Source: Bacteroides pyogenes_A
GTDB lineage: Bacteria > Bacteroidota > Bacteroidia > Bacteroidales > Bacteroidaceae
DNA length: 64,000 nt
Strand: one strand, 5' to 3'
NCBI RefSeq assembly: GCF_048595595.1
Contig: NZ_CP184347.1
Shown here: positions 18,667 through 28,306 of the stretch, piece after piece
Numbering within the stretch: position 1 is the first letter of the stretch
How the letters are laid out: the number at the start of each line of letters is the position of its first letter
Notes under the pieces: generated by a model
Seen by the model: the letters and a program-made list of their open reading frames with translations, nothing else
Databases searched by the model: none
What the model was told of the DNA's origin: nothing
Made by a program: the position numbers and the translations under genes

Positions 18667-19341
18667 ATGGAAACAATGTTTGATACTTTGCTTCAACTAC
18701 CCTTGTTTCAAGGCCTTTGCCGTCAAGACTTCACACAGATTTTGGATAAAGTAAAATTACACTTCGTCAAATACAAAGCCGGAGAAACCATCATAGAGAG
18801 TGGAAAATCTTGTGAGCAGTTATGCTTTCTGCTTAGAGGCGAAATAGCAATCGTCACTGCTTCTCCCCAAAAGTCATACACCGTAGTTGAGCTAATAGAA
18901 GCTCCTTATCTGATCGAGCCTCAAGCATTGTTCGGGATGAGCAGAGAGTATGCCTCTTCTTATGTGGCTTATACCGAATCTCATATAGTAAGTATCAGCA
19001 AGCCTTTTCTTCTTAGCGACCTATTCAAATATGAAATTTTTCGCCTAAACTACATGAATATCATCGGCAACCGGGCACAGAATCTTTACTCCCGTTTGTG
19101 GGAAGAACCGCCATCGGGGTTGAGAGAGAAAATGATTCGTTTCTTTTTGGTACACTGTGAGAGAACTCAAGGAAAAAAAATATTTAAAGTAAAGATGGAT
19201 GATTTGGCGCGGCATCTGGATCATACGCGACTGAACACGTCAAGAATGCTTAACGAGATGCAAGACGAGGGATTGATAGAACTCCATCGGAAAGAGGTTG
19301 TGATTCCGGACTTCGAAAGACTTATCACAAGAAAATCTTAA
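18667..19341 (+). CDS. Crp/Fnr family transcriptional regulator
   Basis: 224 aa from 18667. The N-terminal cyclic-nucleotide-binding-like beta-roll (about 15-120) reads AGETIIESGKSCEQLCFLLRGEIAI. The C-terminal winged helix-turn-helix (about 165-220) reads DDLARHLDHTRLNTSRMLNEMQDEGLIELH. No Cys cluster for an iron-sulfur centre is present, so an Fnr-type oxygen sensor is unlikely. The ligand and targets are unknown. The gene is monocistronic. Confidence 0.88.
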   Translation: METMFDTLLQLPLFQGLCRQDFTQILDKVKLHFVKYKAGETIIESGKSCEQLCFLLRGEIAIVTASPQKSYTVVELIEAPYLIEPQALFGMSREYASSYVAYTESHIVSISKPFLLSDLFKYEIFRLNYMNIIGNRAQNLYSRLWEEPPSGLREKMIRFFLVHCERTQGKKIFKVKMDDLARHLDHTRLNTSRMLNEMQDEGLIELHRKEVVIPDFERLITRKS

Positions 19342-19610
19342 TAAATAACTTACTTCAAATGGAATTTGCAGGCACATCAAGCATAAGTGCTTCAGAGAAT
19401 GCCCCCTGCTCATAGAAGCAGAAAAACTCTTTGGCTAAAAAAATCGCACTTGTCTAAAAAAAATAATTTGCCGCTTATAACTCAACACTTTTTTAGGCAC
19501 ACACGCTTTTCATTTGCTTCATGGTTCAACTCCAACATAATATGTTTTCTACCCAGGAGAAGCAAAAAAACAAATGCAATCGCCCGAAAGCCTCATTTTA
19601 TATATACGAC

Positions 19611-19646
19611 ACCACCCCCGTCACAGGAATTTGTCACAAGGGTGGT
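19611..19646. other. inverted repeat in the gap before guaA's 3' end
   Basis: ACCACCC at 19611-19617 pairs with GGGTGGT at 19640-19646 (22-nt loop), followed on the plus strand by TTTTA. It may be a weak terminator for either convergent gene. The rest of 19342-19674 shows no gene I can support. Confidence 0.3.
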
Positions 19647-19674
19647 TTTACCCATTAAGTTTTTTGTTACATAA

Positions 19675-21198
19675 TTACTCCCACTCAATCGTTGCAGGCG
19701 GTTTCGAACTGATATCATAGGTCACACGGTTCACTCCTTTCACCTTATTAATAATATCGTTCGAAATCTTACCCAGAAACTCGTAAGGCAAATGTGCCCA
19801 GTCCGCCGTCATACCATCAGTAGAGGTCACCGCACGAAGAGCCACAGCTCTTTCGTAAGTACGCTCATCACCCATCACTCCAACCGACTGTACCGGCAGC
19901 AGGATTACACCTGCCTGCCATACCTTATCATACAGATGCCAATCACGCAATCCCTGGATAAAAATATCATCCGCTTCCTGCAAAATGTTTACTTTCTCAA
20001 GAGTTATATCACCCAGAATACGTACACCCAAACCGGGTCCGGGGAAAGGATGGCGACTGATAAGATGGTCGGGCATTCCCAATTCACGCCCCACCCGGCG
20101 CACTTCATCTTTAAACAAGAGGCGCAACGGTTCACATAGCTTCAGATTCATCTTTTCGGGCAGTCCGCCTACATTATGATGGCTCTTTATCACTGTTCCC
20201 GTAATGGAAAGCGACTCAATGCAATCGGGATAAATAGTGCCTTGAGCCAACCACTTCACATCTTTTATTTTATGCGCTTCTTCGTCAAATACGTCGATGA
20301 ATCCTTTGCCTATAATTTTCCGTTTCCGCTCCGGTTCTGTCACCCCTGCGAGTTCGGCGAAAAACTTCGCGCGAGCGTCTACTCCAATCACATTCAATCC
20401 CAAACATTCGTAGTCGTCCAACACATTCTTGAATTCATTCTTCCGCAGTAGTCCGTGATCGACAAAAATACAAGTCAGATTTTTACCGATAGCTCTGTTC
20501 AGCAAAACGGCAGCGACCGAAGAATCAACCCCGCCGCTCAATGCCAACACTACCTTATCATCCCCCAGCTGGGCTTTCAATTCGGCAACCGTACTTTCGA
20601 TAAACGAGCCGGGCGACCAATCTTGCTTACAACCGCAAACGTCCACCACAAAATTCTTTAAAATCTGCGTTCCGTCTTCACTGTGGAATACTTCAGGATG
20701 AAACTGAACACCCCAAACCTGCTCGCCTTCCAACTGATAGGCAGCAATCTCCACTTTATCCGTAGAAGCGATCTTTTTGAAATTATCAGGAACAGCCGTA
20801 ATAGTATCCCCGTGACTCATCCACACCTGTGTGTTTTCACGGACACCTTTAAAAAGAACATTATCTTGGCAGAAAGAAGTCAAGTGCGCGCGACCGTATT
20901 CACGAGTACCTGCGGGCTCTACCTTTCCGCCATTGGTATAAGCCATGAATTGAGCACCGTAGCAGATTCCCAAAACAGGATATTTGCCGCAAATTTCATT
21001 CAAGTCGACTTGAAAAGCATTTTCATCGTACACCGAAAACGGGCTTCCGGAGAGAATAACTCCTTTTATCGTAGAATCTTCCTTGGGGAATTTGTTGTAG
21101 GGAATAATTTCACAATACGTATCCAATTCGCGCACACGGCGACCGATAAGCTGCGTAGTTTGCGAACCGAAATCAAGAATGACAATCTTTTCGTGCAT
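19675..21198 (-). CDS. guaA: GMP synthase (glutamine-hydrolysing)
   Basis: 507 aa. It converts XMP to GMP. The N-terminal class I glutamine amidotransferase has the nucleophile Cys in LGICYGAQFMAY (about 80) and the His/Glu in QFHPEVFHSE. The ATP-pyrophosphatase domain has the P-loop LSGGVDSSVAA (about 220). The C-terminal dimerisation domain has TSTDGMTADWAHLPYEFL and ends in KPPATIEWE, as in all GuaA. Length is normal. It is monocistronic, with a -7 box at 21230-21237. Confidence 0.98.
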   Translation of the reverse strand: MHEKIVILDFGSQTTQLIGRRVRELDTYCEIIPYNKFPKEDSTIKGVILSGSPFSVYDENAFQVDLNEICGKYPVLGICYGAQFMAYTNGGKVEPAGTREYGRAHLTSFCQDNVLFKGVRENTQVWMSHGDTITAVPDNFKKIASTDKVEIAAYQLEGEQVWGVQFHPEVFHSEDGTQILKNFVVDVCGCKQDWSPGSFIESTVAELKAQLGDDKVVLALSGGVDSSVAAVLLNRAIGKNLTCIFVDHGLLRKNEFKNVLDDYECLGLNVIGVDARAKFFAELAGVTEPERKRKIIGKGFIDVFDEEAHKIKDVKWLAQGTIYPDCIESLSITGTVIKSHHNVGGLPEKMNLKLCEPLRLLFKDEVRRVGRELGMPDHLISRHPFPGPGLGVRILGDITLEKVNILQEADDIFIQGLRDWHLYDKVWQAGVILLPVQSVGVMGDERTYERAVALRAVTSTDGMTADWAHLPYEFLGKISNDIINKVKGVNRVTYDISSKPPATIEWE

Positions 21199-21229
21199 AT
21201 TAATGAGTGAATTTTAAATAAATGATTCG

Positions 21230-21237
21230 CAAAAGTA
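21230..21237 (-). promoter_or_regulatory. -7 box of guaA
   Basis: The reverse strand reads TACTTTTG (TAnnTTTG), 32 bp before the guaA start codon. Confidence 0.5.
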
Positions 21238-21672
21238 GAAAAAAGTATGCAATCTATTAAAGAATAAAATATAAAATCATTTTTTATCGGATAAAAACAG
21301 AAGATTTTCTCTCTTTTCCGACTTTCGCTCAAAAAGTTCCTTCTAATGCACAGTGTATTCAAAACAACTAACCAAGCATCCAAAAAACAAGTGCCAACCG
21401 CTAATTAACAAAGCAAACGTTCTGCTGCAAACAATCTTTCTGCTGTTGCTTCCGACTATATTTATCCGACTATTATCGGTAGGGCAGGTTTCACCTTGTG
21501 CGATAACAACAGTGGTTATCTTCGTTTAATATAAAGCGTTTAAGCTGATACCTTTCAAAGTTTTGATAATACAGTGCGGTTTTCTCTAAAAATGATTTGA
21601 GGAAATAAGCGTTTTTTAAATAATGAAAAATATTTAAATACCTATTTGCCTTATAAACAACCGACTATAAAT
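21238..21672. other. gene-free gap between guaA and mscL
   Basis: About 435 bp, A/T-rich, without a supported ORF. It contains a small perfect hairpin, GATAAC (21502-21507) with GTTATC (21515-21520), and the text CCGACTAT occurs three times (near 21449, 21468 and 21661). A small RNA is possible but no complete promoter-plus-terminator pair is seen. Confidence 0.35.
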
Positions 21673-21714
21673 AAAAAAACGCCATTTTAACCAAAGAGAA
21701 AATAGCGTTTTTTA
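21673..21714. terminator. bidirectional intrinsic terminator after mscL
   Basis: A long stem (AAAAAACGC.ATTTT with AAAAT.GCGTTTTTT) with a loop of about 12 nt, A-rich on one side and T-rich on the other. It lies 58 bp past the mscL stop and fits a rho-independent terminator for that gene. Confidence 0.75.
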
Positions 21715-21771
21715 TTTACAATCAATTGCAAAATATTATTTCAACTAATTCAAGTCGATTTTTCATATGAC

Positions 21772-22197
21772 TTATTTCTTATCTTTCAGCAAGTCACGAA
21801 TTTCAGCCAACAAAACTTCTTCTTTAGTTGGTGCAGGAGGAGTTTCCGGTTCCTCTTCTTTCTTAACAACCAATTTCATTACCAAACGAATGACCAGAAA
21901 GATAGAAAATGCAATAATAATAAAGTCAATTGTATTTTGCAGGAACTGGCCGTAGTTCATAGTCACAGCCTCTACTTCTTTGCCGTCTACCACCTCAGCC
22001 GGCTTCAGCACCCACTTCAGATCCGTGAAGTTCATTCCACCCAGCAACAGCCCGATAGGTGGCATTATGATATCAGCAACCACTGATGATACTATTTTCC
22101 CGAACGCGCCACCAATAATCACACCGACAGCCATGTCTACGACGTTCCCTTTCATGGCAAACGCCTTAAAATCCTGTAAAAAAGTACTCTTTCCCAT
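21772..22197 (-). CDS. mscL: large-conductance mechanosensitive channel
   Basis: 141 aa from ATG 22197; the longer form would need a TTG. MscL opens under membrane tension to release solutes during osmotic downshock. TM1 is NVVDMAVGVIIGGAFGKIVSSVV, followed by the periplasmic loop and TM2 IDFIIIAFSIFLVIRLVMKL. The C-terminal helix LLAEIRDLLKDK forms the cytoplasmic bundle, reached by a Pro/Glu-rich linker. The gene is monocistronic, divergent from gapA, with its own -7 box and terminator. Confidence 0.97.
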   Translation of the reverse strand: MGKSTFLQDFKAFAMKGNVVDMAVGVIIGGAFGKIVSSVVADIIMPPIGLLLGGMNFTDLKWVLKPAEVVDGKEVEAVTMNYGQFLQNTIDFIIIAFSIFLVIRLVMKLVVKKEEEPETPPAPTKEEVLLAEIRDLLKDKK

Positions 22198-22228
22198 CTT
22201 TTTCAATATTTAATATGAGTTTGATACG

Positions 22229-22236
22229 CAAATATA
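22229..22236 (-). promoter_or_regulatory. -7 box of mscL
   Basis: The reverse strand reads TATATTTG (TAnnTTTG), 31 bp before the mscL ATG. Confidence 0.5.
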
Positions 22237-22248
22237 AAAACAATTTCG

Positions 22249-22256
22249 TATTTTTG
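22249..22256 (+). promoter_or_regulatory. -7 box of gapA
   Basis: TATTTTTG (TAnnTTTG), 80 bp before the gapA start, back to back with the mscL box. Confidence 0.5.
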
Positions 22257-22335
22257 CATCGCATTTCAGGAAAAAATCAAGTTTAGAGATATATTTTGGA
22301 ACAAATATTATAAAACCCTTAAAAGTTTAAACAAA

Positions 22336-23346
22336 ATGATTAAAGTAGGTATTAATGGATTCGGACGTATCGGACGTTTCGTATTCCGCGCAGCTCAAAC
22401 AAGAAAAGATATCGAAGTTGTTGCTATCAATGACCTTTGCCCGGTAGACTATTTGGCATACATGCTGAAATATGACACTATGCACGGACAATTCGATGGA
22501 ACGATCGAAGCTGACGTTGAAAACAGCAAACTGATTGTGAACGGTAAATCTATCCGTATTACTGCAGAAAAGAATCCGGCAGACCTGAAATGGGATGCTG
22601 TAGGTGCAGAATATATTGTTGAATCTACTGGTTTGTTCTTAAGCAAAGACAAAGCTCAAGCTCACATCGAAGCCGGTGCGAAATATGTTGTGATGTCGGC
22701 TCCTTCTAAAGACGATACTCCGATGTTCGTTTGCGGTGTAAACGAGAAAACATATGTAAAAGGTACTCAGTTTGTTTCTAATGCTTCTTGCACTACTAAC
22801 TGTTTGGCTCCTATCGCTAAAGTTTTACATGACAAATGGGGTATCACGGACGGTTTGATGACAACTGTTCACTCTACAACTGCAACTCAGAAAACAGTTG
22901 ACGGTCCTTCGATGAAAGACTGGAGAGGTGGTCGTGCCGCTTCCGGCAACATCATTCCTTCTTCTACCGGAGCAGCCAAAGCTGTAGGTAAAGTAATCCC
23001 TGCTCTGAACGGCAAACTGACAGGTATGTCTATGCGTGTTCCGACTTTGGATGTTTCTGTAGTCGATTTGACTGTAAACTTGGCCAAACCGGCTACTTAC
23101 GCTGAAATCTGCGCTGCAATGAAAGAAGCTTCAGAAGGTGAATTGAAAGGTGTACTGGGCTATACTGAAGACGCCGTAGTTTCTTCTGATTTCTTGGGAG
23201 ACGCTCGCACTTCTATCTTCGATGCAAAGGCCGGTATCGCTTTGACCGACACTTTCGTAAAAGTAGTATCTTGGTACGACAACGAAATCGGTTATTCTAA
23301 CAAAGTGCTTGACCTGATTGCTCATATGGCTTCTGTCAACAAGTAA
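22336..23346 (+). CDS. gapA: glyceraldehyde-3-phosphate dehydrogenase, type I
   Basis: 336 aa. It oxidises glyceraldehyde-3-phosphate to 1,3-bisphosphoglycerate with NAD in glycolysis. The NAD fold begins IKVGINGFGRIGRFVFRA. The catalytic Cys is in SNASCTTNCLAP (about 154), and the substrate region is HSTTATQKTVDGPSMKDWRGGRAA. The C-terminal WYDNEIGYSNKVLDLI is conserved. Codon use is more biased than in neighbours (repeated GCT, GGT, GTT), as expected for a highly expressed gene. It is followed at once by a strong terminator. Confidence 0.99.
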   Translation: MIKVGINGFGRIGRFVFRAAQTRKDIEVVAINDLCPVDYLAYMLKYDTMHGQFDGTIEADVENSKLIVNGKSIRITAEKNPADLKWDAVGAEYIVESTGLFLSKDKAQAHIEAGAKYVVMSAPSKDDTPMFVCGVNEKTYVKGTQFVSNASCTTNCLAPIAKVLHDKWGITDGLMTTVHSTTATQKTVDGPSMKDWRGGRAASGNIIPSSTGAAKAVGKVIPALNGKLTGMSMRVPTLDVSVVDLTVNLAKPATYAEICAAMKEASEGELKGVLGYTEDAVVSSDFLGDARTSIFDAKAGIALTDTFVKVVSWYDNEIGYSNKVLDLIAHMASVNK

Positions 23347-23367
23347 TATACAGTTAGAAAATAATAA

Positions 23368-23404
23368 AAATAGGCGGCTTTTATAGAAGTTGCCTATTTT
23401 TTTT
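23368..23404 (+). terminator. intrinsic terminator of gapA
   Basis: Stem AAATAGGC (23368-23375) / GCCTATTT (23392-23399) followed by T to 23404, starting 22 bp after the gapA stop. Confidence 0.85.
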
Positions 23405-23449
23405 GCACATTTGCATTTAAATCATTATTTACCGGTTAAACACTTGAAT

Positions 23450-25546
23450 ATGATGAAAGTAAAACTAACGATTTTAACTCTTTGCTTTATGAACATAATG
23501 CAGGCACAGAATCCTTTCTTTGAGAAATATTCTACGCCACATAGCACTACTCCTTTCAACAAAATCAAAACAGAGCATTTCGAACCTGCCATTAAAGAAG
23601 GCATTCGCCGGCAAATAGACGAAATCAATGCAATTGCGAATAACTCTTCAGCGCCGACTTTCGAAAATACGGTTCTGGCATACGAAAAGTCAGGAAAACT
23701 ACTCGGACATGTTACTACAGTGTTTGGCAACTTGCGAGGCGCAGAAACAAACGAAGAGCTTCAAAAGCTCGCCCGCGAAATGGCTCCGGTACTGAACGAG
23801 CATTACAATAACATTATGCTCAATGAAAAACTGTTCGAACGCATCAAGTCGGTATATGAACAGAGAGAGAAAACAAACCTTACCGCCGAACAACAACACC
23901 TGGTAAAAGAGACATATACAGGCTTTGTCCGCTATGGAGCTAACTTACCCAACGAAAACAGAGAGAAATATCGCCAGCTGACCGAAAGGCTAAACCTGCT
24001 GACTTTGCAATTCGGAGAAAACAATCTGAAAGAGACAAACGATTATCAACTCGTTCTAACTGATCAAGCCCAACTGTCGGGTTTGCCCGAAAGCACAATC
24101 GAAGCAGCTGCCGAAACAGCCAAAGAGAAAAAAAAGGACGGATGGGTATTTACGCTACAGGCTCCCAGCTACATTCCGTTTATGATGTATGCCGACAACC
24201 GCGACCTGCGCCGCCAACTATATACGGCCTACAATACAAAATGCACCCATGACAACGAATACAATAATCTGGAAATCGTCAAGCAGATAGTAAATACACG
24301 CATGGAAATAGCCCAACTGTTGGGATACGACAATTTTGCCGCATATAAACTGGAAGACCAGATGGCAAAAAACAGCGAAGCTGTATACAAGCTCCTCGAG
24401 CAATTACTGGAAGCTTATACGCCTGCCGCTCAAAAAGAGTATGCGGAGGTACAAACATTGGCCCGAGAATCAGAAGGAAGCGACTTTGTCGTAATGCCTT
24501 GGGACTGGTCTTACTACTCTCATAAGCTGAAAGACCGGAAATTTAAAATCGACGATGAAATGCTCCGCCCCTACTTGGAGCTCAGCAACGTTAAAAAAGG
24601 CGTATTTGGCTTGGCTACCCGCTTATACGGCATTACATTCAAGAAAAACCCGGAAATACCCGTCTATCATCCCGATGTAGATGCGTATGAAGTATTCGAC
24701 AAAAACGGAGATTTCCTCGCCGTGCTTTATACCGACTTTCACCCAAGAGCGGGCAAACGATCTGGCGCATGGATGACAAACTACAAAGAACAATGGATAG
24801 ACGAAGCAACCGGCGAGAACAGCCGCCCGCACATTTCCATTGTAATGAATTTCACGAAGCCGACACAAGACAAACCGGCGCTGCTGACTTTCGACGAAAT
24901 GGAGACTTTCTTGCACGAGTTCGGACATGCGTTACACGGGATCTTTGCCAATACCACTTACGAAAGTTTAAGCGGAACCAACGTGTACAGAGACTTTGTG
25001 GAGCTCCCTTCACAAATCATGGAGAATTTTGCCACCGAGAAAACTTTTCTGCACACATTCGCCAAACATTATCTCACAGGAGAGCTTATTCCGGACGAAT
25101 TGGTACAAAGAATCATAGACTCATCCAATTTCAATGCCGCTTATGCCTGCTTGCGCCAGGTCAGCTTTGGATTGTTGGATATGGCCTGGTACACTCGCAA
25201 CACTCCTTTCGAGGGAGACGTAAAGGCATACGAGCATGAAGCCTGGAAGAAAGCGCAAGTATTGCCCCGAGTAGACGAAGCCTGCATGAGTTCTCAATTC
25301 TCTCACATTTTTTCAGGCGGATACTCTGCCGGGTATTATAGTTACAAATGGGCCGAAGTACTGGATGCCGATGCTTTTTCTCTTTTCAAACAGGAAGGCA
25401 TATTCAATACCGCCATAGCAGAATCATTCCGGAATAATATTCTTTCAAGAGGCGGAACAGAACATCCGATGACGCTTTACAAACGTTTCCGGGGGCAAGA
25501 ACCAACAATCGACGCTTTGTTGATAAGAAACGGAATAAAGCTTTAA
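23450..25546 (+). CDS. M3 family metallopeptidase (peptidyl-dipeptidase/oligopeptidase A type), exported
   Basis: 698 aa from ATG 23450. The N-terminus (MKVKLTILTLCFMNIMQAQN) is a signal peptide, so the enzyme is likely periplasmic. The zinc site HEFGH is in ETFLHEFGHALHGIFANTTY, with the third ligand Glu in the following helix (DFVELPSQIMENFA). NPFFEKYSTPHSTTPFNKIKTEHFEPAI is the standard start of this subfamily. C-terminal FSGGYSAGYYSYKWAEVLDADAF is the substrate-binding region. It probably trims peptides from the end. The start is placed after the gapA terminator. Confidence 0.93.
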   Translation: MMKVKLTILTLCFMNIMQAQNPFFEKYSTPHSTTPFNKIKTEHFEPAIKEGIRRQIDEINAIANNSSAPTFENTVLAYEKSGKLLGHVTTVFGNLRGAETNEELQKLAREMAPVLNEHYNNIMLNEKLFERIKSVYEQREKTNLTAEQQHLVKETYTGFVRYGANLPNENREKYRQLTERLNLLTLQFGENNLKETNDYQLVLTDQAQLSGLPESTIEAAAETAKEKKKDGWVFTLQAPSYIPFMMYADNRDLRRQLYTAYNTKCTHDNEYNNLEIVKQIVNTRMEIAQLLGYDNFAAYKLEDQMAKNSEAVYKLLEQLLEAYTPAAQKEYAEVQTLARESEGSDFVVMPWDWSYYSHKLKDRKFKIDDEMLRPYLELSNVKKGVFGLATRLYGITFKKNPEIPVYHPDVDAYEVFDKNGDFLAVLYTDFHPRAGKRSGAWMTNYKEQWIDEATGENSRPHISIVMNFTKPTQDKPALLTFDEMETFLHEFGHALHGIFANTTYESLSGTNVYRDFVELPSQIMENFATEKTFLHTFAKHYLTGELIPDELVQRIIDSSNFNAAYACLRQVSFGLLDMAWYTRNTPFEGDVKAYEHEAWKKAQVLPRVDEACMSSQFSHIFSGGYSAGYYSYKWAEVLDADAFSLFKQEGIFNTAIAESFRNNILSRGGTEHPMTLYKRFRGQEPTIDALLIRNGIKL

Positions 25547-25558
25547 GTGTTTAGAAGT

Positions 25559-26074
25559 ATGAAGAAAACAATTATCTACCGAACAATTTGCCTGTTGTCA
25601 TTGCTTCCGCTATTTGGCGGATGCAATGATACGGATGACGTGACAGCCATCTTTACCGGAAAGACTTGGGAGTTGACTTTCATTACCGAGAACGGAAAAT
25701 GGTGGTACCCTTTTCCTGACATCACAGACCCTAAAGTTTATGAAGCATACGATTTTATTAAAGGGAACAAGAGTTTCACCATTATCTTCACCGGAACAGA
25801 AAAAGACAATGTCATTGCCGGAACATTTACAGCAAACGGAAGCACAGAGTTTTCAGGCACATGGACTGCCAACGCCAAAAGCAACAAATTCTCTTGCGAC
25901 ATAAAGAACCGAAGGGAAATAGACGGTAATGACAAAATCATGGCTAAAATAATAGACGGATTTTCAAAAGCCACGTCGTACGAAGGAGACAACAACAACC
26001 TCTTCATTCACTATCCTTATAATGAAAAGATCAATCTGCGGCTGGCTTTTCATGTGAAACGGAAAATACAATAA
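25559..26074 (+). CDS. small lipoprotein of unknown function
   Basis: 171 aa from ATG 25559. A lipoprotein signal ends at LLPLFGGC (about residue 22). The mature part has NDTDDVTAIFTGKTWELTFITENGKWWYPFP and predicted beta strands (TFTANGSTEFSGTWTANAKSNKFSCDI), like a small lipocalin-type barrel. It may belong to the Bacteroides DUF4847 group (recalled, not checked). It follows the M3 peptidase by 12 bp and precedes the dCMP deaminase by 5 bp, so it is cotranscribed. Confidence 0.65.
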   Translation: MKKTIIYRTICLLSLLPLFGGCNDTDDVTAIFTGKTWELTFITENGKWWYPFPDITDPKVYEAYDFIKGNKSFTIIFTGTEKDNVIAGTFTANGSTEFSGTWTANAKSNKFSCDIKNRREIDGNDKIMAKIIDGFSKATSYEGDNNNLFIHYPYNEKINLRLAFHVKRKIQ

Positions 26075-26079
26075 GTAAC

Positions 26080-26526
26080 ATGGATACAGAAAAGAAACAA
26101 TTGGAACTCGACAAGCGCTACATACGTATGGCAAATATATGGGCGGAAAACTCATATTGCAAACGACGCAAGGTGGGAGCTTTGATTGTAAAAGACAAAA
26201 TGATTATCTCAGACGGATACAACGGAACACCCTCGGGCTTTGAAAATGTATGCGAAGATGAGAACAATCTGACCAAGCCTTATGTTCTTCATGCAGAAGC
26301 CAATGCTATTACGAAAATCGCATGTTCGAACAATAGTAGCAACGGCGCTACCATGTATGTCACAGCTTCTCCGTGTATCGAATGTTCCAAGCTGATCATA
26401 CAGGCCGGCATCAAGCGTGTAGTCTACTCCGAGCACTATCGCCTCGAGGATGGGGTAGAACTGTTGAAACGGGCAGGAATAGAAGTGTTGTATGTAGACA
26501 TGAATCAAGAACAGGAAGATAAATAA
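26080..26526 (+). CDS. dCMP/cytidine deaminase family protein (deoxycytidylate deaminase)
   Basis: 148 aa. Zinc-dependent deaminase with HAEANAI (His ligand and catalytic Glu, about 71-77) and SPCIECSKLI (two Cys ligands, about 98-101). CKRRKVGALIVKDKMIISDGYNGTPSG matches dCMP deaminases (ComEB type) rather than cytidine deaminase. It would supply dUMP for the thymidylate synthase encoded at 54831. It follows the lipoprotein gene closely. Confidence 0.92.
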   Translation: MDTEKKQLELDKRYIRMANIWAENSYCKRRKVGALIVKDKMIISDGYNGTPSGFENVCEDENNLTKPYVLHAEANAITKIACSNNSSNGATMYVTASPCIECSKLIIQAGIKRVVYSEHYRLEDGVELLKRAGIEVLYVDMNQEQEDK

Positions 26527-26617
26527 CGAATAAGAGAAGAAAGATTGCATAACATAAGCAATGAGCGGACTCGTGTTTGGATTTGCCGTTCATTATAGCC
26601 ACTAACTAATAAAGGAT

Positions 26618-28306
26618 ATGAGTACAAAAAACTCTTCGCGCTTTACACCTGTCATCATAGCTGTCAGTGTGGTAATCGGGATTCTTATCGGTACATTTTA
26701 TGCCAAACATTTTGCCGGTAATCGTTTGGGAATCATCAATGCTTCTTCCAACAAGCTAAACGCGCTATTGCGCATTATCGACGACCAGTATGTAGATACC
26801 GTAAACATGGGAGAGCTTGTGGAAAAGGCCATGCCCCAGATTCTGGCAGAGTTGGATCCCCATTCTACTTATATTCCCGCCAAGAATCTTGAGGAAATCA
26901 ACTCCGAACTGGAAGGAAGTTTCAGTGGAATCGGCATTCAGTTTACTATTCAGAACGATACCATCCATGTCAACGCAGTCATTCAAGGAGGTCCTTCCGA
27001 AAAAGTCGGACTAATGGCAGGCGACCGCATCATCAGCGTAAACGACAGTGCTTTCGTAGGAGAAAAAATCAACAATGAATTAGCCATGCGTACACTGAAG
27101 GGTCCTAAGGGATCTCAGGTAAAAATCGGAGTCAAACGTTCGGGCGAAAAACAGCCGTTGAGCTTTACCATAACTCGTGGAGACATTCCTCAGAATACCG
27201 TCGACGCAACATACATGATAACGAATGAAACAGGCTACATCAAAGTCAGCAAGTTCGGCCGTACCAGCCACATGGAATTGTTAAAGGCACTGGCGGAACT
27301 GAATCAAAAGAAATGCAAAGGGCTGATAATCGACCTGCGCGGTAACACGGGAGGCTATATGGAAGCTGCCATCCGTATGGTAAACGAATTCTTGCCCGAA
27401 GGCAAACTAATCGTATATACGCAAGGACGCAAATACCCCCGTTCGGAAGAGTTTGCAAACGGAACAGGAAGCTGCCAGAAAATCCCATTGATCGTATTGG
27501 TCGATGAAGGTTCCGCTTCGGCCAGCGAAATCTTTACCGGAGCCATTCAGGACAATGACCGGGGAACCGTAGTAGGACGCCGCTCGTTCGGGAAGGGGCT
27601 TGTGCAGCAACCTATTGATTTTAGCGACGGATCGGCTATCCGTCTGACCATAGCACGCTACTACACGCCGTCCGGTCGCTGTATCCAGCGACCTTATGAG
27701 AGCGGAAACGACCGCAACTATGAGATGGATTTATATAAACGATACGAACATGGGGAATTCTTTTCCCGCGACAGCATCAAGCAAAACGAGGACGAACGTT
27801 ATTATACAAATATAGGACGTGTTGTGTACGGCGGAGGAGGCATTATGCCCGACGTATTCGTGCCACAAGACACAACAGGAATCTCTTCGTATCTGTCTAC
27901 AGTTTTGAATCGGGGACTTACACTGCAATTTACATTCCAGTACACCGATAAACATCGACAGAGCTTAAACCAGTTCGATAATGAAGAATCTTTATTGAAA
28001 TATCTCAGCCGGCAAGGAGTGATAGAACAATTCATTCGTTTTGCAGAGAGCAAAGGAGTGAAGAGAAGAAACATCCTGATCCATAAATCTTATCAGTTGC
28101 TCGAAAGAAACATTTACGGCAACATCATTTACAATATGCTTGGTTTGGAAGCATACATCAGATATTTCAACCAAACCGACAGCACTGTTAAAAAAGGCAT
28201 AGAATTGCTTGAAAAAGGAGAGGCATTCCCCAAACCTGCCGTAGCAGATACCGACGGGGAGAATGGAAAAGAAGCTGAAAATGGAAAAGAAAAAAGAGCT
28301 GCGTAA
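26618..28306 (+). CDS. S41 family carboxy-terminal processing peptidase
   Basis: 562 aa. One N-terminal membrane anchor or signal (PVIIAVSVVIGILIGTFYA). A PDZ domain (about 90-175, GIGIQFTIQNDTIHVNAVIQGGPSEKVGLMAGDRIISVN) precedes the S41 protease domain. The catalytic Ser is in DEGSASASEIFTGAIQDN and the Lys in GRRSFGKGLVQQP, so the Ser-Lys dyad is intact. It probably degrades or trims periplasmic proteins. The 3' end overlaps the next gene by 26 bp. Confidence 0.94.
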   Translation: MSTKNSSRFTPVIIAVSVVIGILIGTFYAKHFAGNRLGIINASSNKLNALLRIIDDQYVDTVNMGELVEKAMPQILAELDPHSTYIPAKNLEEINSELEGSFSGIGIQFTIQNDTIHVNAVIQGGPSEKVGLMAGDRIISVNDSAFVGEKINNELAMRTLKGPKGSQVKIGVKRSGEKQPLSFTITRGDIPQNTVDATYMITNETGYIKVSKFGRTSHMELLKALAELNQKKCKGLIIDLRGNTGGYMEAAIRMVNEFLPEGKLIVYTQGRKYPRSEEFANGTGSCQKIPLIVLVDEGSASASEIFTGAIQDNDRGTVVGRRSFGKGLVQQPIDFSDGSAIRLTIARYYTPSGRCIQRPYESGNDRNYEMDLYKRYEHGEFFSRDSIKQNEDERYYTNIGRVVYGGGGIMPDVFVPQDTTGISSYLSTVLNRGLTLQFTFQYTDKHRQSLNQFDNEESLLKYLSRQGVIEQFIRFAESKGVKRRNILIHKSYQLLERNIYGNIIYNMLGLEAYIRYFNQTDSTVKKGIELLEKGEAFPKPAVADTDGENGKEAENGKEKRAA